Positions 1 to 7,530 of a stretch of DNA of 64,000 nt are shown piece by piece. Source of the DNA: JAGNXB01 sp964471595 (GTDB taxonomy: Bacteria > Bacteroidota > Bacteroidia > Chitinophagales > Saprospiraceae); contig CAYYGN010000005.1 of the NCBI GenBank assembly GCA_964471595.1, positions 59,405 to 123,404 on the forward strand, read 5' to 3'. The translations under genes and the position numbers were made by a program. A model generated the notes under the pieces. The model was given only the letters and a program-made list of their open reading frames with translations, was not told the origin of the DNA and ran no database searches. How positions within the stretch are numbered: the stretch's first letter is position 1; each line of letters opens with the position of its first letter.

Positions 1-487
1 CCTGTTGGAAAACCGGTACACCAATCTGTTCGCCGAGCACCTGGAGTTGGTTAATGGCCGCAGGTCGATACACGTCACAGGCCGCCAGCATAGGGCGTTT
101 GCCTTTTTTCGTGAGCAGGTGATGGGCCAGTTTGCCGGAAAAGGTGGTTTTGCCGCTTCCCTGCAAACCGGCGATCAGGATGATGGAAGGGTTGCCCTTG
201 AGCTGGATGCCGGCCGATTGGCCTCCCATTAGTTCCACCAGCTCATCCATCACGATTTTGACCATGAGCTCACCCGGCTTCACGGCTTTCAGGACGTTTT
301 CGGTGCCCAACGCCTTCTCCTTGACCTTGTCCGTGAATTCCTTGGCAATCTTGTAATTCACGTCAGCGGCCACCAGCGCCCTGCGAATCTCCTTGACCGA
401 CTCGGCAATATTGATCTCGGTCAGGCGGCCTTCGCCCTTCAGCCCCTTGAGGGCCAGTTCAAGTTTGTCGGACAGTTGTTCGAACAT
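1..487 (-). CDS. ffh: Signal recognition particle GTPase Ffh, N-terminal part (cut by window edge)
   Basis: Ffh binds SRP RNA and signal sequences and delivers nascent chains to FtsY at the membrane. The first 162 codons are present; the rest lies beyond the window start. They hold the four-helix N domain (about residues 1-95, beginning MFEQLSDKLE) and the start of the G domain, with P-loop GLQGSGKTT at 107-115 and the SRP-GTPase motif DVYRPAAINQL at 138-148. The ATG at 487 starts exactly where Ffh proteins usually start. Its receptor FtsY is encoded at 18.7-19.6 kb. The gene is divergent from the ATPase gene starting at 588. Identification is secure; the methionine-rich M domain cannot be assessed. 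Confidence 0.95.
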   Translation of the reverse strand, partial: MFEQLSDKLELALKGLKGEGRLTEINIAESVKEIRRALVAADVNYKIAKEFTDKVKEKALGTENVLKAVKPGELMVKIVMDELVELMGGQSAGIQLKGNPSIILIAGLQGSGKTTFSGKLAHHLLTKKGKRPMLAACDVYRPAAINQLQVLGEQIGVPVFQQ

Positions 488-515
488 AATGCATGTCCCC
501 GGTTGAATGAAGCCG

Positions 516-523
516 CAAAAATA
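516..523 (-). promoter_or_regulatory. Possible -7 element for ffh
   Basis: The minus strand reads TATTTTTG, an exact match to the Bacteroidota -7 consensus TAnnTTTG, about 30 nt upstream of the ffh start. No TTG -33 element is seen at the expected distance, so this is a modest call from motif and position only. Confidence 0.4.
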
Positions 524-587
524 ATGAAAACCGTCGCCCCGGGGCCGGTAACCCGAAACAATGAAATGGGAGGGCTGTTTAGGCAAT

Positions 588-2084
588 ATGACGCCTACGA
601 CGCCTTCCCCATCCATATCTACGTTAGGAGAACTCAGAGCTTCCGGATATCAATCCCGTTCGGTCCGTGATGAAATGAGGGAAAATCTGATCGCGGCCCT
701 CAGGGAGAAAAGGCAGGTATTCAGCGGAATTTTGGGGTTTGAACAAACGGTAATCCCCGATCTGGAGCGCGCCATCCTGTCCAGACACCATATCCTTCTT
801 CTGGGTTTGCGGGGCCAGGCCAAAACCCGCATTGCCCGGACCCTGACCGCATTACTCGATGAATGGATCCCTGTCCTTCAAGGCGTAGAGCTCCCTGAAG
901 ACCCTTTGCAGCCCATTACACGAGAAGCCAAGGAATTGATCGAGGAGAAAGGGGAGTTGGCACCGGTTGGTTGGCTCCATCGCGATGAACGCTATGTGGA
1001 AAAACTGGCAACACCAGATGTCAGCATTGCCGATCTTATCGGAGATGTGGATCCCATCAAGGCCGCCAGCATGAAGTTATCCTATGCCGACGAGCGTGTC
1101 ATCCATTACGGTCTCGTGCCACGTGCACACAGGGGGCTGTTCGTGATCAACGAATTGCCGGATTTACAACCCCGCATTCAGGTCGCTTTGTTCAACATCC
1201 TGCAGGAAGGAGACATTCAGATCCGGGGATTTCACAAACGGCTGCAACTGGATGTTGCCTTCCTCTTTACCGCCAATCCGGAGGATTATACCCACAGGGG
1301 CAGTATCATCACGCCACTCAAGGACAGGATAGACGCTCAGATACTCACCCATTATCCTCCGGATACAGCAACCAGTCAGGCCATCACCCTGCAGGAGGTG
1401 CGCATGCCCGATGAGCAATCCGCACGGGTAACCATCGGACCTTTGGTGCTTGAAGTACTGGACCAGATCGCCTTTGAGGCCCGCGAAAGTGCGTATATAG
1501 ATCCGAAAAGCGGTGTTTCCGCCCGGCTCAATATTTCCGCCTACGAATTGCTCGCCAGCGCGGTAGAAAGAAGGACCCTTATGCATCGGGAAGATCAGGG
1601 GGAAGCCCGATTCACGGATCTTTGGGGGGTGATACCCGCCATTACGGGCAAGGTGGAACTGGTTTATGAAGGCGAACAAGAAGGGATGCAGGCCGTCGCC
1701 CATCATTTGATGGATATGGCTTTCAAAACCGTTTTCCTGCGATATTTTCCCCATCCGGACAAAAAAAACTCCCGGGATGACAAAGACCCTTATGGCGTTG
1801 TCCTCACCTGGTTTTCAGCAGGGAATACCCTGACCATGACCCCGGATATGGCCGAATCAGCCCATGTCCGGACCCTGGAGTCCGTGCCCGGTCTGAGAAA
1901 ACTTGCCGCCGCGCGGATGGCGACGCCCCATCATGAAGGGACCGGTATGGAACTGATACTCCATGGATTGGCAGCCTTTCACAAAATCAGCAAAATAGCA
2001 GAAGGTCCCGGGATCCGGTTCAGGGATGAATTGGCCGGTGCCCTGGACGATATCGACATGAATGGTGACGATGGTGACCCATGA
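588..2084 (+). CDS. Magnesium-chelatase/MoxR-type AAA+ ATPase
   Basis: A 498-residue AAA+ ATPase of the magnesium chelatase ChlI/BchI-like group common in Bacteroidota, where such ATPases act as chaperone-like motors, often with a von Willebrand factor A partner. The N-terminus contains LGELRASGY, typical of the group, which favours the ATG at 588 over the one at 561. The nucleotide-binding loop is GLRGQAKT (about residues 75-82). The Walker B region reads FVINELPDL, with Asn-Glu where Asp-Glu is more usual, and the sensor-1 region contains TANPEDYTHRG. The expected vWA gene does not follow; 115 nt later comes a TonB receptor. Substrate and role are unknown. Chlorophyll synthesis is unlikely, since no other pathway gene is nearby. 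Confidence 0.85.
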   Translation: MTPTTPSPSISTLGELRASGYQSRSVRDEMRENLIAALREKRQVFSGILGFEQTVIPDLERAILSRHHILLLGLRGQAKTRIARTLTALLDEWIPVLQGVELPEDPLQPITREAKELIEEKGELAPVGWLHRDERYVEKLATPDVSIADLIGDVDPIKAASMKLSYADERVIHYGLVPRAHRGLFVINELPDLQPRIQVALFNILQEGDIQIRGFHKRLQLDVAFLFTANPEDYTHRGSIITPLKDRIDAQILTHYPPDTATSQAITLQEVRMPDEQSARVTIGPLVLEVLDQIAFEARESAYIDPKSGVSARLNISAYELLASAVERRTLMHREDQGEARFTDLWGVIPAITGKVELVYEGEQEGMQAVAHHLMDMAFKTVFLRYFPHPDKKNSRDDKDPYGVVLTWFSAGNTLTMTPDMAESAHVRTLESVPGLRKLAAARMATPHHEGTGMELILHGLAAFHKISKIAEGPGIRFRDELAGALDDIDMNGDDGDP

Positions 2085-2199
2085 ACCCTGATTCAGATGC
2101 GTTCCTGATCACCAGGTTACCTTAAAAATGTCGGCATCCATACCGTGTGGCCATTCGGCTCGTTGATATTCGGTTTGATTGCAGAACTTTGCCGGCCTT

Positions 2200-4500
2200 A
2201 TGTCCAAGTATCCTTTCCCTATCCCATGCAAATCGTGTTTCTTTGCCTTCTTCCTGCTGGCCGCCAGCGCCTTGGGTGCCCAGAATGGCGTCATCCGGGG
2301 AACGGTCATCGATGAAGGTTCCGGCGATCCCGTGCCATTTGCCACCGTCCGCATCCAGGGTACAACATTGGGTGTGAACACGGATCTGGACGGTATTTTT
2401 GCCCTCACCGGCCTTGCCCCAGGTACCTACACCATCGTCGCCAGCTTTTTGGGCTATGATTCCCTGCAACTGGAGATCACTCTCGGTGCGGGAGAAATCG
2501 TTTCCCGAAGGATATTGCTCAAGGAATCGGGCATTCAACTACAGACGGTGGATGTCTCCGGGGCCCGCGAAGCCGCAAGGACCGATGTACAGGTGTCCAA
2601 AACCATGGTCACCCCCCGGCAGATCAAATCCCTGCCTTCAACGGGCGGCGTCCCTGATATAGCCCAGTATTTGCCGGTGATTCCGGGTATCGTATTCACC
2701 GGTGACCAGGGAGGCCAACTCTATATCCGGGGAGGATCGCCCGTCCAGAACAAAATCCTGCTCGACGGAATGACAATCTACAACCCCTTCCACTCCATAG
2801 GACTGTTTTCCGTTTTCGAAACGGAAGCCATTCGGAACATAGATGTGATGACCGGTGGATTTGGCGCTGATTACGGTGGACGCGTCAGCGCTATTGTGGA
2901 TATCACGACCCGGGAGGGGAATATGAAGCGATTCGGCGGCATGGCCGGTATCAATCCCTTTCAGGCCAACCTCCTCCTCGAAGGCCCCATCCAAAAATTG
3001 AGGGATGACAAGCCTACCAGTTCCTCCTTCCTGCTGACCGCCAAGCAAGGATATCTGGACAGAACGGGAAAATCGCTGTACCCCTATGCCGTCAATGACA
3101 GCCTGGGCCTGCCCTTTTCCTATCGCGACCTCTACGGAAAGCTTTCGTTCATGGCCGGAAGCGCCAGCCGGATCAGCCTTTTCGGCTTCAGTTTTGAAGA
3201 TGCGGTCGATTACGGGCAAACAGCCCGGTTGAACTGGGAAAACCAGGGTGGGGGTATGCGGGTTTCTGTCGTACCGGGCAATTCCAATGCCGTTATTGGC
3301 GCCCAAATCAGTTATACCGATTACCGGATTCGATTGGCTCAGGCGGACAACCGCCCCCGTAACAGCCGGATATCATCCTTCAATATCGCCTTTGATTTCA
3401 CCTTCTTCGGTCTGGATAGTGAAACCAAATACGGCTTTGACATCCAGGGTTTCAATACGGATTTCACCTACACCAACTTCCTCAATTACCGCGTCCAACA
3501 GGAATCGTTCAATACGGATATCGCCGGCTTCTTCCGATACAAGAAACGATGGGGCAATGTGATCCTCGAACCCTCCATTCGATTGAATTACTACTCCGCT
3601 CTCAATGACATGGAGCTGGAGCCCCGTATCGGAATGAAATACAATGCCTCCGAATACCTTCGGTTCAAGCTGGCTGGTGGTTTTTACTCCCAGAATCTGA
3701 TCAGCTCCGTCAATGAACTGGATGTGGTCAATCTCTTTGTCGGGTTTCTGGGTGGACCGGACGAACAGTTTTTTCAACCTGGTTCAACCGAGCGTGTGGA
3801 CCATCGGCTACAGAAAGCCATCCATGGCATTGCCGGCGTGGAGATTGACCTCATGAAAAACCTCACCCTGAATGTCGAGCCCTATTACAAGCGGTTTACG
3901 CAATTGATCGCGCTCAACCGCAACAAAAGAAAAATCAGCGATCCCAACTACCAGGCAGAGACCGGTGATGCCTATGGCATTGACTTTTCCCTGCAGTATG
4001 GTTTCCGTCAACTCAGTTTTTGGGGAACCTATTCATTGGCCTGGGTGACAAGAAACGACGGCGTACAGGAATATCCCCCCATATTTGACCGCAGGCACAA
4101 CATCAATGCCTTGTTGACCTATTCATTCGGTAAAAAGCAGGAATGGGAAGCCGCCCTTCGCTGGAATTTCGGCTCGGGCTTTCCCTTCACCCTTACCCAG
4201 GGTTTTTACGGCAACTACAACCTGTCTGATGGTATCAATGCCGATATTTTGACGGGCAATAGCGATTTGGGGATCATCTACGATGAGAAAAGGAACGCTG
4301 GACGGCTTCCATCTTACCACAGGATGGACCTTTCCTTGAAATATACCTGGAAACTGACTAAATTTACCAGTCTGGAAGCCAATGCCAGTGTGACCAATGC
4401 CTATAATCGCGACAATATCTTTTTCTTCGACCGCGTCAATTATTCCCGTGTAGATCAGTTGCCCATCCTGCCCTCGGCAGGACTTACGTTCAAATTCTGA
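2200..4500 (+). CDS. TonB-dependent receptor with carboxypeptidase-like N-terminal domain
   Basis: Outer-membrane receptor of 766 residues. A signal peptide ending ASALGAQ is followed by a carboxypeptidase-D-regulatory-like domain (GVIRGTVIDEGSG, about residues 27-110), a plug domain (about 120-240, with YIRGGSPVQNKILLDG) and a beta-barrel that ends in the aromatic KF expected for Bam-dependent insertion. The ATG at 2200 is preferred because the upstream TTG at 2179 adds residues before an already complete signal peptide. The deiminase gene starts 4 nt after the stop, so the two are very probably co-transcribed. No SusD-like partner is adjacent, so it is not a classical SusCD pair. The substrate is unknown; a link to arginine- or citrulline-containing peptides is only suggested by the neighbour. 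Confidence 0.9.
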   Translation: MSKYPFPIPCKSCFFAFFLLAASALGAQNGVIRGTVIDEGSGDPVPFATVRIQGTTLGVNTDLDGIFALTGLAPGTYTIVASFLGYDSLQLEITLGAGEIVSRRILLKESGIQLQTVDVSGAREAARTDVQVSKTMVTPRQIKSLPSTGGVPDIAQYLPVIPGIVFTGDQGGQLYIRGGSPVQNKILLDGMTIYNPFHSIGLFSVFETEAIRNIDVMTGGFGADYGGRVSAIVDITTREGNMKRFGGMAGINPFQANLLLEGPIQKLRDDKPTSSSFLLTAKQGYLDRTGKSLYPYAVNDSLGLPFSYRDLYGKLSFMAGSASRISLFGFSFEDAVDYGQTARLNWENQGGGMRVSVVPGNSNAVIGAQISYTDYRIRLAQADNRPRNSRISSFNIAFDFTFFGLDSETKYGFDIQGFNTDFTYTNFLNYRVQQESFNTDIAGFFRYKKRWGNVILEPSIRLNYYSALNDMELEPRIGMKYNASEYLRFKLAGGFYSQNLISSVNELDVVNLFVGFLGGPDEQFFQPGSTERVDHRLQKAIHGIAGVEIDLMKNLTLNVEPYYKRFTQLIALNRNKRKISDPNYQAETGDAYGIDFSLQYGFRQLSFWGTYSLAWVTRNDGVQEYPPIFDRRHNINALLTYSFGKKQEWEAALRWNFGSGFPFTLTQGFYGNYNLSDGINADILTGNSDLGIIYDEKRNAGRLPSYHRMDLSLKYTWKLTKFTSLEANASVTNAYNRDNIFFFDRVNYSRVDQLPILPSAGLTFKF

Positions 4501-4504
4501 CCTC

Positions 4505-6268
4505 ATGCGCCTGTTGTTCCTGATTTTCCTGTTCATCGCCGGAAGCAGCCTCCCCGGTAGAGGTCAGGACCTTCCGAGATTCCTGACAGAAGCCGAAAAG
4601 GAGTTGTTGGGAGCTTATGTACCTCCTTCCGTGGCATCCCTTTCCTCGCCCCGACCCGAGAGTCGCTCCGGTTCATTCCGCGCCATGGCCGAATGGGAGG
4701 AATTGCAGGCAGTGGTCATCACCTGGGCTTCCCAGCAGGCCATTCTGGCAGAGATCGTCAGAGCCCTCCAGAAAGAATGCAGGGTGATCATCGTCTGCAA
4801 CAACGAAGGGTCGGTTAAAAATTACCTTACCGGTAAGAATGTGGACTGGACCGATAACATCACGTTTGTCCAGGGTCCCTATAATTCCATTTGGGTACGG
4901 GATTACGGACCCAACCCGGTTTACCAGAATGATGTGGACTCTCTGTACCTCGTGGACTGGATATACAACCGGCCTAGACCCAACGATGATCTGGTCTCTT
5001 ACCTGGTTGGGGATGTGTTGGCGTTGCCCGTCATGGCCACACAGGAGGCACCGGAAGACCTTGTCCATACCGGGGGCAATTTCATGAGTGATGGTTTGGG
5101 CACAGGGTTCTCTTCCCATTTGGTCCTGGACGAAAACGGACCGTTCAACCAGTTTGGTACCAGCAATCATGATGAAACTGCGATCAATGGAATCATGCAG
5201 GCTTTCATGGGCATTGACGTGTATCCCAAAATGGTCAACCTGCCCTTTGACGGCATCCATCACATCGACATGCACATGAAATTGCTGGATGAAGAGACGT
5301 TGCTGGTCGGTCAATACCCGGAGGGTGTCGCTGACGGGCCCCAGATCGAAGCCAATCTTCAGTACATTCTCAATGCTATCACAACGCGATTCGGTACACC
5401 ATTCAAGGTCATCCGCATGCCCATGCCCCCTGATGCGACGGGCAAGTATCCCCATCAGGGCGGCCATTACCGCACATATACCAATAGCCTGATTGCCAAT
5501 CGCACCGTTATAGTGCCGACCTATACGCCTTCGGTAGACAGTACGGCATTACGGATTTATGCGGAAGCCATGCCCGGGTATCAGATTGTGGGTATCAACT
5601 GCAATGCCATTATCCCTTCCGGTGGTGCCCTGCACTGTATCACCAAGGAAATCGGTGTCAACGATCCCTTGAGAATCGTCCATCAGCCTTTGAAGGAATG
5701 GGAGCAGGGCATTTCATCCCTACCGTTCAGGGCCCTCGTCCAGCACAGGGACGGAATCCAGCAGGTCAATCTCTTTTGGACTACAGATACCACCCAAGGT
5801 TTCACTGCTCTGGCCATGGCCCCCGGCGCTGAACCAGACATGTGGGAGGTCGATTTTCCCGCCCTGAATGAGGAGGCTGAGATACGGTACTATATCGAAG
5901 CCACCTCCCTGTCGGGCAAAGTCCACCGTCGCCCTATGACGGCCCCTTCCGGTCATTGGACTTTTCTGATGCCCGGTCAGCCCACGAAGGTGGATTTGCC
6001 TTCCTTGCCCGGCATTCACCTCGAAGAGGTTTTTCCCAATCCCGCGTCCGCCATCACCTGTATTCCGGTTGATTTTGGCCAATATCAAGGGGGGGTGGAC
6101 ATCTCGCTTACGAATGTTATGGGCCGAACCATCCCGATATTCCGGGGAGATGTTTCAGGAGGCCGCCGACAGTTCTTTTTCGATGCCGGTGGCTATCCTG
6201 CCGGTACATATGCCCTTCGTGTCAGGGCAGGTGTCTTCACCCAAGCCCGGACGGTCCTGGTCCATTAA
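4505..6268 (+). CDS. Secreted peptidylarginine deiminase-like (PPAD/agmatine deiminase family) protein with T9SS type A signal
   Basis: A 587-residue protein of the bacterial peptidylarginine/agmatine deiminase family, which converts arginine or agmatine guanidino groups to ureido groups. After a signal peptide (about 1-20), the catalytic domain (about 55-385) has Asp133 in IWVRDYGP, His253 and Asp255 in HHIDMH, Asn327 in YTNSLI and Cys378 in GGALHCITKE. These correspond to the catalytic set of Porphyromonas gingivalis PPAD. An RPR motif at 156-158 lies near where PPAD holds the arginines that bind a C-terminal carboxylate. An Ig-like region follows (about 390-490), then a sorting domain (about 505-587: PNPAS, GTYALRV). 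This is the domain order of PPAD. Peptide versus agmatine specificity is inferred, not shown. Confidence 0.88.
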   Translation: MRLLFLIFLFIAGSSLPGRGQDLPRFLTEAEKELLGAYVPPSVASLSSPRPESRSGSFRAMAEWEELQAVVITWASQQAILAEIVRALQKECRVIIVCNNEGSVKNYLTGKNVDWTDNITFVQGPYNSIWVRDYGPNPVYQNDVDSLYLVDWIYNRPRPNDDLVSYLVGDVLALPVMATQEAPEDLVHTGGNFMSDGLGTGFSSHLVLDENGPFNQFGTSNHDETAINGIMQAFMGIDVYPKMVNLPFDGIHHIDMHMKLLDEETLLVGQYPEGVADGPQIEANLQYILNAITTRFGTPFKVIRMPMPPDATGKYPHQGGHYRTYTNSLIANRTVIVPTYTPSVDSTALRIYAEAMPGYQIVGINCNAIIPSGGALHCITKEIGVNDPLRIVHQPLKEWEQGISSLPFRALVQHRDGIQQVNLFWTTDTTQGFTALAMAPGAEPDMWEVDFPALNEEAEIRYYIEATSLSGKVHRRPMTAPSGHWTFLMPGQPTKVDLPSLPGIHLEEVFPNPASAITCIPVDFGQYQGGVDISLTNVMGRTIPIFRGDVSGGRRQFFFDAGGYPAGTYALRVRAGVFTQARTVLVH

Positions 6269-6309
6269 AATATTGCTCCGAAGGGATACCTGCATTTAAG
6301 GGTCCGGGA

Positions 6310-6711
6310 TCAATCGTCCAGGTCCTTGAAAGCATCAATGAGACGCCTTTCCTTCTTGGTGGGACGGCCCGAGCCTTTTTCCCTGAATTCCGGTTTACCG
6401 GTTTTTGCCGCAAACCAGCTCTCGAATTTGCGCAATTCCTCCTCGGGAGTAAGGTCAAGAAAACACTCCTGAGCGACAGGAGCGCCAACTCTTTTATCCA
6501 GAAGCCGAACGATTTCGATGATGTGGTGAATGCCGTTTTTCCTGACCGTGAGGATATCTCCCGGTTTGACCTGGTGGGAAGCTTTCAGGTGGAGGTCTGC
6601 CATGAGGATATCGCCAGCTTTGCAGGCGTCGGTGGCTTGCGTCCGCGTTTTGAACAACCTGACGGCCCACAACCACTTGTCCACACGTACCTTGCCGGCT
6701 CCTTCAATCAT
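6310..6711 (-). CDS. S4-domain RNA-binding protein (Hsp15/RlbA-like)
   Basis: A 133-residue protein with an N-terminal S4 RNA-binding domain (VRVDKWLWAVRLFKTRTQA, then GDILMADLHLKASHQVKPGDIL) and a charged C-terminal tail with GRPTKKERR. This is the architecture of heat-shock protein 15-type factors, which in E. coli bind stalled 50S-nascent-chain-tRNA complexes. The ATG at 6711 is chosen because it places the S4 domain directly at the start; longer in-frame starts run into ppk2 with low-quality sequence. The first 8 nt overlap the end of ppk2, so translation is probably coupled. RNA binding is well supported; the ribosome-rescue role is by family analogy. Confidence 0.85.
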   Translation of the reverse strand: MIEGAGKVRVDKWLWAVRLFKTRTQATDACKAGDILMADLHLKASHQVKPGDILTVRKNGIHHIIEIVRLLDKRVGAPVAQECFLDLTPEEELRKFESWFAAKTGKPEFREKGSGRPTKKERRLIDAFKDLDD

Positions 6712-7462
6712 GACGTGGTACGGGTAGGACGGGCCGCTGGGGATCCATGGCTTTGAGGGTGTCGTAAACGACTTTGGTGGCGCAGTAATTGCGGTACCAT
6801 TCGTCATCGGCGGGAATCACATGCCAGGGAATGACACTCTTGTTGAGCACGTCCTCGTAACAAGCCATGTACGTACCCCATTGTTTGCGCTCCTCCCAAT
6901 CGCCGGCATTGTGTTTCCATTGTTTCTTGGGATTGACCAGTCTTTCACGCAGCTTTTCACCTTGTCTTTTTTCACTGATGTTCAGGAAAAACTTGATGAT
7001 CGTTGTATGGGCATCAAAACTGAGGAGTTCCTCGAACGCATTGATGGCCTTGAACCGCAACTCAAAATGCTCCTCGGGGAACCAACGATGTACGCGTTGA
7101 ATCAATACATCCTCGTAATAGGACCTGTTGAATATTTTGATGTACCCCTTCTCGGGAGTGTGGACATGCGCCCGCCAAAGGAAGTCATGAGCCAGTTCAA
7201 GGGGTGTAGGTTTCTTGAAGGAATATGCGCTGATCCCATGAGGCACACACCAGCGGAAAACGGCTCCTGCCGTACCGTCTTTGCCCGCAGCATCCATTCC
7301 CTGGAATATGACCAGCAAACTTCGCTTGGCTTCAGCATACAATAGCCTTTGCATCTCGCCGATGGCATCGGCCATTTCTTTCGTTTCCTTTTCAACGTCA
7401 TTCTTCTTCAACCCTTGGGGTGCTTCGCAAGGGAGATCACTGATTTTGACCGGCTTGTACAT
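6704..7462 (-). CDS. Polyphosphate kinase 2 family protein (PPK2, class III type)
   Basis: PPK2 enzymes transfer phosphate between polyphosphate and nucleotides. This 252-residue single-domain protein has Walker A GMDAAGKDG at 55-63, the lid/substrate region PTPLELAHDFLWR, and FNRSYYEDVL with the Walker B-like segment. The short single domain and the PTP-xEL-HDFLWR signature match class III enzymes, which can phosphorylate both AMP and ADP; the class assignment is by motif memory. It lies 68 nt after the AsmA-like gene and overlaps the S4-domain gene by 8 nt, so the three may form one operon. Confidence 0.9.
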   Translation of the reverse strand: MYKPVKISDLPCEAPQGLKKNDVEKETKEMADAIGEMQRLLYAEAKRSLLVIFQGMDAAGKDGTAGAVFRWCVPHGISAYSFKKPTPLELAHDFLWRAHVHTPEKGYIKIFNRSYYEDVLIQRVHRWFPEEHFELRFKAINAFEELLSFDAHTTIIKFFLNISEKRQGEKLRERLVNPKKQWKHNAGDWEERKQWGTYMACYEDVLNKSVIPWHVIPADDEWYRNYCATKVVYDTLKAMDPQRPVLPVPRHD

Positions 7463-7530
7463 GACGGCGGGGTTTTGGTCAGCTCAAAATACAAGGTATG
7501 CCCCAAACGGGAACGGAGCTGGGCGTACAA

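Noticed and set aside
588..2084. Magnesium chelatase of bacteriochlorophyll synthesis
   Set aside because: The sequence belongs to the Bacteroidota chaperone-like relatives, and no ChlD/ChlH or tetrapyrrole genes are nearby.
2638..3777. Minus-strand open frames opposite the TonB receptor
   Set aside because: Shadow frames: the receptor on the plus strand has full domain support, while these have none.
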